Assembly: GCA_013396915.1 (NCBI GenBank)
Contig: VWZL01005203.1
Span: forward strand, 164,133-228,132
Direction of reading: 5' to 3'
Origin: Stercorarius parasiticus
Taxonomy: Eukaryota > Chordata > Aves > Charadriiformes > Stercorariidae
Length of the DNA stretch: 64,000 bases
Positions within the stretch are counted from its first letter, which is position 1; every line of letters begins with the position of its first letter. This document shows positions 61,901 to 64,000 of this stretch, in pieces. The notes under the pieces are model-generated. The model did not search any database. It was not told where the DNA came from and saw nothing but the letters and a program-made list of their open reading frames with translations. The translations under genes and the position numbers were made by a program.

Positions 61901-62561
61901 TGTTTCCAGCATAGTTTATTTTATTTTTGTGACCAGGACATGTTCCGTTTTCCTGCTTGTTTTGCGTACTTTGCTCTTATCTTGCAGATTTCATTATTTG
62001 CACTTGTTTCTCTGTACCCTGTTTGTCCAACTATGCCAGAAGCCTCCACTTGTCCTTCTGTGGACACTTAGGGTTGTCATGCGTAGGCTTGGATACCTTG
62101 CAAAATGCTTGAACATGACTGATGGTTGTGTTATTAACAGTTTTACAATGTTACAAAATACTTAAACATCATCCTCAGCTGTGGTGTTTAGTGTAGGTAG
62201 GTCTGGATTCAACGTAAGTAAATATTAATTACATACTGCTTAGTATGCCTGTAGTTCAGGGGTCTCTGTGTTGGTTACACCAGCTGGGGAAGGAAAAAGC
62301 TTTGTCGTCTCTGTTGAGCTCCTTAAAGCAGCAACAGAAGTAAGAACATGAGTGGCTGAGGCTTCAGACCGTGGGTTAACTTCCCTACAGCTAACAATAT
62401 ATTCCTCTTCTTTGCAGCGGATCTTCCTAATATACTCTTGATTGTAGGATCTCTAGTTCTGCTAGTTGGAATGGCGGTCTCCGTTATACTTTATCAGTCC
62501 TTCCGAGTTGATATCGTCCTATTGTATCGGGAGATATTTCAGCCTTACTCGGTCAAGGATG
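46917..62561 (+). CDS. IL1RL1: Interleukin-1 receptor-like 1 (ST2, IL-33 receptor), partial: ectodomain and membrane exons
   Basis: In mammals this is the IL-33 receptor, pairing with IL1RAP on the cell surface. Exons 46917-46983, 49219-49420, 49731-49899, 49976-50138, 52667-52735, 54590-54722, 54815-54972 and 62418-62561 join in one frame for 368 codons plus one base. Order: signal peptide about 1-22, Ig1 about 25-105, Ig2 about 108-200, Ig3 about 205-318, membrane helix about 326-346. ST2-like stretches are EALVIKCPR in Ig1, VCPTIDNYKNAT in Ig2 and QWYKDCKPLQGERY across the Ig2 exon junction. N-glycosylation sites are plentiful (NYT, NRT, NMS, NDT, NAT, NVS, NFT). The TIR exons are missing because the window ends; nothing resembling TIR box 1 is seen in 62562-64000. 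Position after IL1RL2 on the same strand supports the name. Confidence 0.85.
46984..49218. other. IL1RL1 first coding intron, nothing identified
   Basis: AT-rich intron with pyrimidine-rich stretches at 48140-48300 and 48480-48720. The 120-codon minus-strand frame at 47619-47981 has no family resemblance that I can name. Confidence 0.4.
49219..49420 (+). CDS. IL1RL1: IL1RL1 exon, Ig domain 1
   Basis: Acceptor TTCATTTGCAG before 49219, donor GTAAGTGC after 49420. Residues 23-89 include EALVIKCPR (C35), VTWYH (W46), IPPEETGSRIF and EDSGNYTC ending at C86. The order and wording follow mammalian ST2 closely. Confidence 0.88.
49731..49899 (+). CDS. IL1RL1: IL1RL1 exon, end of Ig1 and start of Ig2
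   Basis: Acceptor CTTTTAAAG before 49731, donor AAG/GTAAAG after 49899. It encodes residues 90-146 with glycosylation sites NRT, NMS, NDT and NAT, and VCPTIDNYKNAT followed by QWYK. The CPTID motif is a good ST2 mark. Confidence 0.87.
49976..50138 (+). CDS. IL1RL1: IL1RL1 exon, Ig domain 2 second half
   Basis: Acceptor CTTTTCCAG before 49976, donor GTAAGGAC after 50138; 163 bases, identical in length to the paralogous IL1RL2 exon. It begins DCKPLQGERYLKEE and carries EDDGYYTC and FNVSATRIF, matching the ST2 Ig2 domain. Confidence 0.88.
50139..52666. other. IL1RL1 intron, nothing identified
   Basis: Ordinary intron of 2.5 kb. No exon-like segment with good borders or known repeat is seen. 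Confidence 0.35.
52667..52735 (+). CDS. IL1RL1: IL1RL1 exon, Ig2-Ig3 linker
   Basis: A 69-base exon between acceptor TTTCTAAAG and donor GTAAGTAC. It encodes a proline-rich linker and KDKDVIEVELG, the first strand of Ig3, with the same phase as the IL1RL2 linker exon. Confidence 0.83.
52736..54589. other. IL1RL1 intron containing a long antisense ORF
   Basis: The only unusual item is an ATG-started 157-codon open frame on the - strand at 53045-53518, treated in findings. It is not called as a gene. Confidence 0.4.
54590..54722 (+). CDS. IL1RL1: IL1RL1 exon, Ig domain 3 first half
   Basis: Acceptor CTTGATTAG before 54590, donor GTAAGTAC after 54722. It encodes LSLQCQA (Ig3 cysteine), AVAWDVD (Ig3 tryptophan) and FSRFHEKTS, ending with two bases of a Phe codon. 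Confidence 0.83.
54815..54972 (+). CDS. IL1RL1: IL1RL1 exon, Ig domain 3 second half
   Basis: Acceptor CTCTATTAG before 54815, donor G/GTAGGA after 54972 (a weak fit to consensus). It encodes REATLYITEIKNEDL and NFTCVALN, the closing Ig3 signature. If the donor is not used, reading continues 19 codons to TGA at 55029-55031; see findings for a possible soluble form. Confidence 0.83.
54973..60338. other. IL1RL1 long intron before the membrane exon, left part
   Basis: Contains the read-through codons 54973-55031 and candidate poly(A) hexamers ATTAAA (56484-56489) and AATAAA (56801-56806). Otherwise AT-rich with no recognised repeat. Confidence 0.4.
61490..61735 (-). mobile_element. CR1 LINE 3' end, antisense
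   Basis: Starts ACAGAACCACAGAATCATAG, then GGTTGGAAGGGACCTTTAAA and the CAGGTTGCTCAGAGCCCCGT stretch, ending near the AAAAAATTTCTTCCTTATAT run. This is the complement of a CR1 3' end, in the IL1RL1 intron and opposite to the gene. It has none of the reverse-transcriptase region. Confidence 0.92.
62418..62561 (+). CDS. IL1RL1: IL1RL1 transmembrane exon
   Basis: 144 bases between acceptor TTCTTTGCAG and donor GTGAGTAA, the same length as in IL1RL2. It encodes a hydrophobic helix (about residues 326-346) followed by YQSFRVDIVLLYRE, the family juxtamembrane motif, and ends just before the expected TIR start. Confidence 0.88.
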
Positions 62562-64000
62562 GTGAGTAATTATTGAGCAAGAAAGTTTAAAAAAAGGAAA
62601 AAGGCAAATCATATTGAAATTAATTTGTTTGGTAGTTGTTTACTAACTCATATGACACCTGAGCCTGATCCTTCACTTTTTCTCATGCATTCTGAAATTG
62701 TCTAGATAAGGGGGGAAAACCATATCTCTGGTAGGGCTTTACATTCCTTTGTTTCCTGGTGTCATGATTTGTGTTCTGTAGCAATGTGTTACACAAAAGA
62801 GGGACTCAGTCCTGGTTTCATATTTTTTTAACAAAAATATTTGCCGCAAAACATTGAGTGACAGTGAAAATCCAATTTACGTTGCTATTAACTGTACTTG
62901 TTATGCACTCTCTCAAGCAAAGGAACCAGCCTGCTGGCTGATATGTTCACAGGCATGTGTTAGAGCAATACAGTTCTTACCAGCCAAAGAGAAAGGTACC
63001 AATATTGTGGAAGACATTTATGGAGGGAATACATCCCATCCAACTTTAGGGGTGGACTTCAGCTCATCTAAATTTAGTCACATTCGATGGAGGTGAACAC
63101 ATGCAAGTTCCCATCACAGACACGAAACCTGGAGGCCTGGGGCTGGGTTCAGTTGTCAAGCTATAAGCAGCTAGTGCCACTTGAGCTCCCTTAGGAGAGA
63201 CCTGAATCCCTCTGCAGTGGCAGCTGAGGGGCAGGCAGTGCCTCATGACATTATGTGGTATATGTTTTTAGGTGACCAAATCCAGCTCCTCATCAATAAA
63301 ATCAACTCAGCTAAGCAGGCGCTGGCACCTTGTGTCAGTGGTCTAAACATGGGCATCTAGAGTCATTTGGCATGGCCAAAAGAATGAACATACAACACGG
63401 ATCTGTCAGATGTTTCGGACTTCTGGAGCAGGGGATGGAGATCAGGCAGGGTACCTGAAGTACCAGGAAGTCTCAAATGGCACTAGATGTGTATGTTTAG
63501 GCAACTCAACTGGGCCCCTGGCATTTGCATGAGAGTAATCTGAATCACCCTAGAATTCACTAACTGCAATGGTTACTTTTCCACTGATTGTAGCAGGAGT
63601 TTAGACACCTAGCTTTCATGTAGACACCTAAATTTACATTTTTTGAATCTGAAGCTGACTCCTATCACAGATATCTGCACAGTAGATATCTACAGGTGAT
63701 CTAGTTACTTATGTTCTCTTTAAAGAGGTAAGAATTATGCTTTCTAGGTAAGTTTCCATTTAAGTATATTTTATGATAAAATGAATCAGACTCTAGAAAT
63801 GGCTACTTCCTTTTTATTGCAAGCATGGTCTGGACTGGGACCCAAGAACCTCAGATAGCAACAAAAGAAGAAGGGATATGATCATCTCCACTGCAAAGGA
63901 AGAAATTAAACATTTGGGATTAGAAAACAAACACTATAACGGAAAACATATTTGAGTGAAATGAAGAAATGAGTGAAATTAGGAGACAGATGAAGTATTC
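62562..64000. other. IL1RL1 intron after the membrane exon, to window end
   Basis: No TIR-encoding exon is present; neither a DGK-YDAY start nor later TIR boxes occur in any frame. The 80-codon frame at 62854-63096 shows no family resemblance. Confidence 0.5.

Overview
The window is vertebrate, almost certainly bird, genomic DNA. Several CR1 LINE copies with avian-style 3' ends are present, including the 8-base terminal repeat at about 22,825-22,840 and 38,443-38,461. There is also a bird-type LTR retroelement, and the genes are split into small exons with GT/AG borders separated by kilobase introns. Single N bases occur at 694, 1045, 22073 and 22443.

The window carries part of the interleukin-1 receptor cluster. 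Two receptor genes lie in tandem on the + strand. The first (coding exons 4844-17199) is complete. Ten coding exons join in frame to 582 codons: signal peptide, three Ig domains, one membrane helix and a TIR domain. It fits IL1RL2 (IL-36 receptor) best. The second (46917 to beyond the right edge) is partial. Eight coding exons give 368 codons: signal peptide, three Ig domains and the membrane helix. It fits IL1RL1 (ST2, IL-33 receptor). Its TIR exons are not in the window and should lie to the right. The order IL1RL2 then IL1RL1, same strand, is the known vertebrate order.

Layout: 350-1210 is a GC-rich CpG-island-like segment with pentamer arrays, probably the IL1RL2 promoter and first untranslated exon. 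1470-17199 is the IL1RL2 body, with old CR1/L3-like remnants and a pair of oppositely oriented CR1 pieces in its introns. 17200-46900 is about 30 kb between the genes. It has no convincing gene but holds a CR1 with a broken reverse-transcriptase region (21408-22840), a CR1 nested in an LTR element (37430-38680) and older CR1 traces. 46913-64000 is IL1RL1, with a 7.4 kb intron just before the membrane exon. A read-through of the preceding exon there would encode a soluble receptor, as known for mammalian ST2.

Both receptors are cell-surface cytokine sensors that pair with IL1RAP and signal through TIR domains to MyD88 (family knowledge). I found no RNA genes, no CRISPR array and no clearly new system. 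The observations most worth checking are the possible soluble ST2 exon, the Ig3 splice choice in IL1RL2, the nested CR1/LTR insertion, the N at a CR1 deletion joint and an antisense exon-like ORF at 60339-60560.
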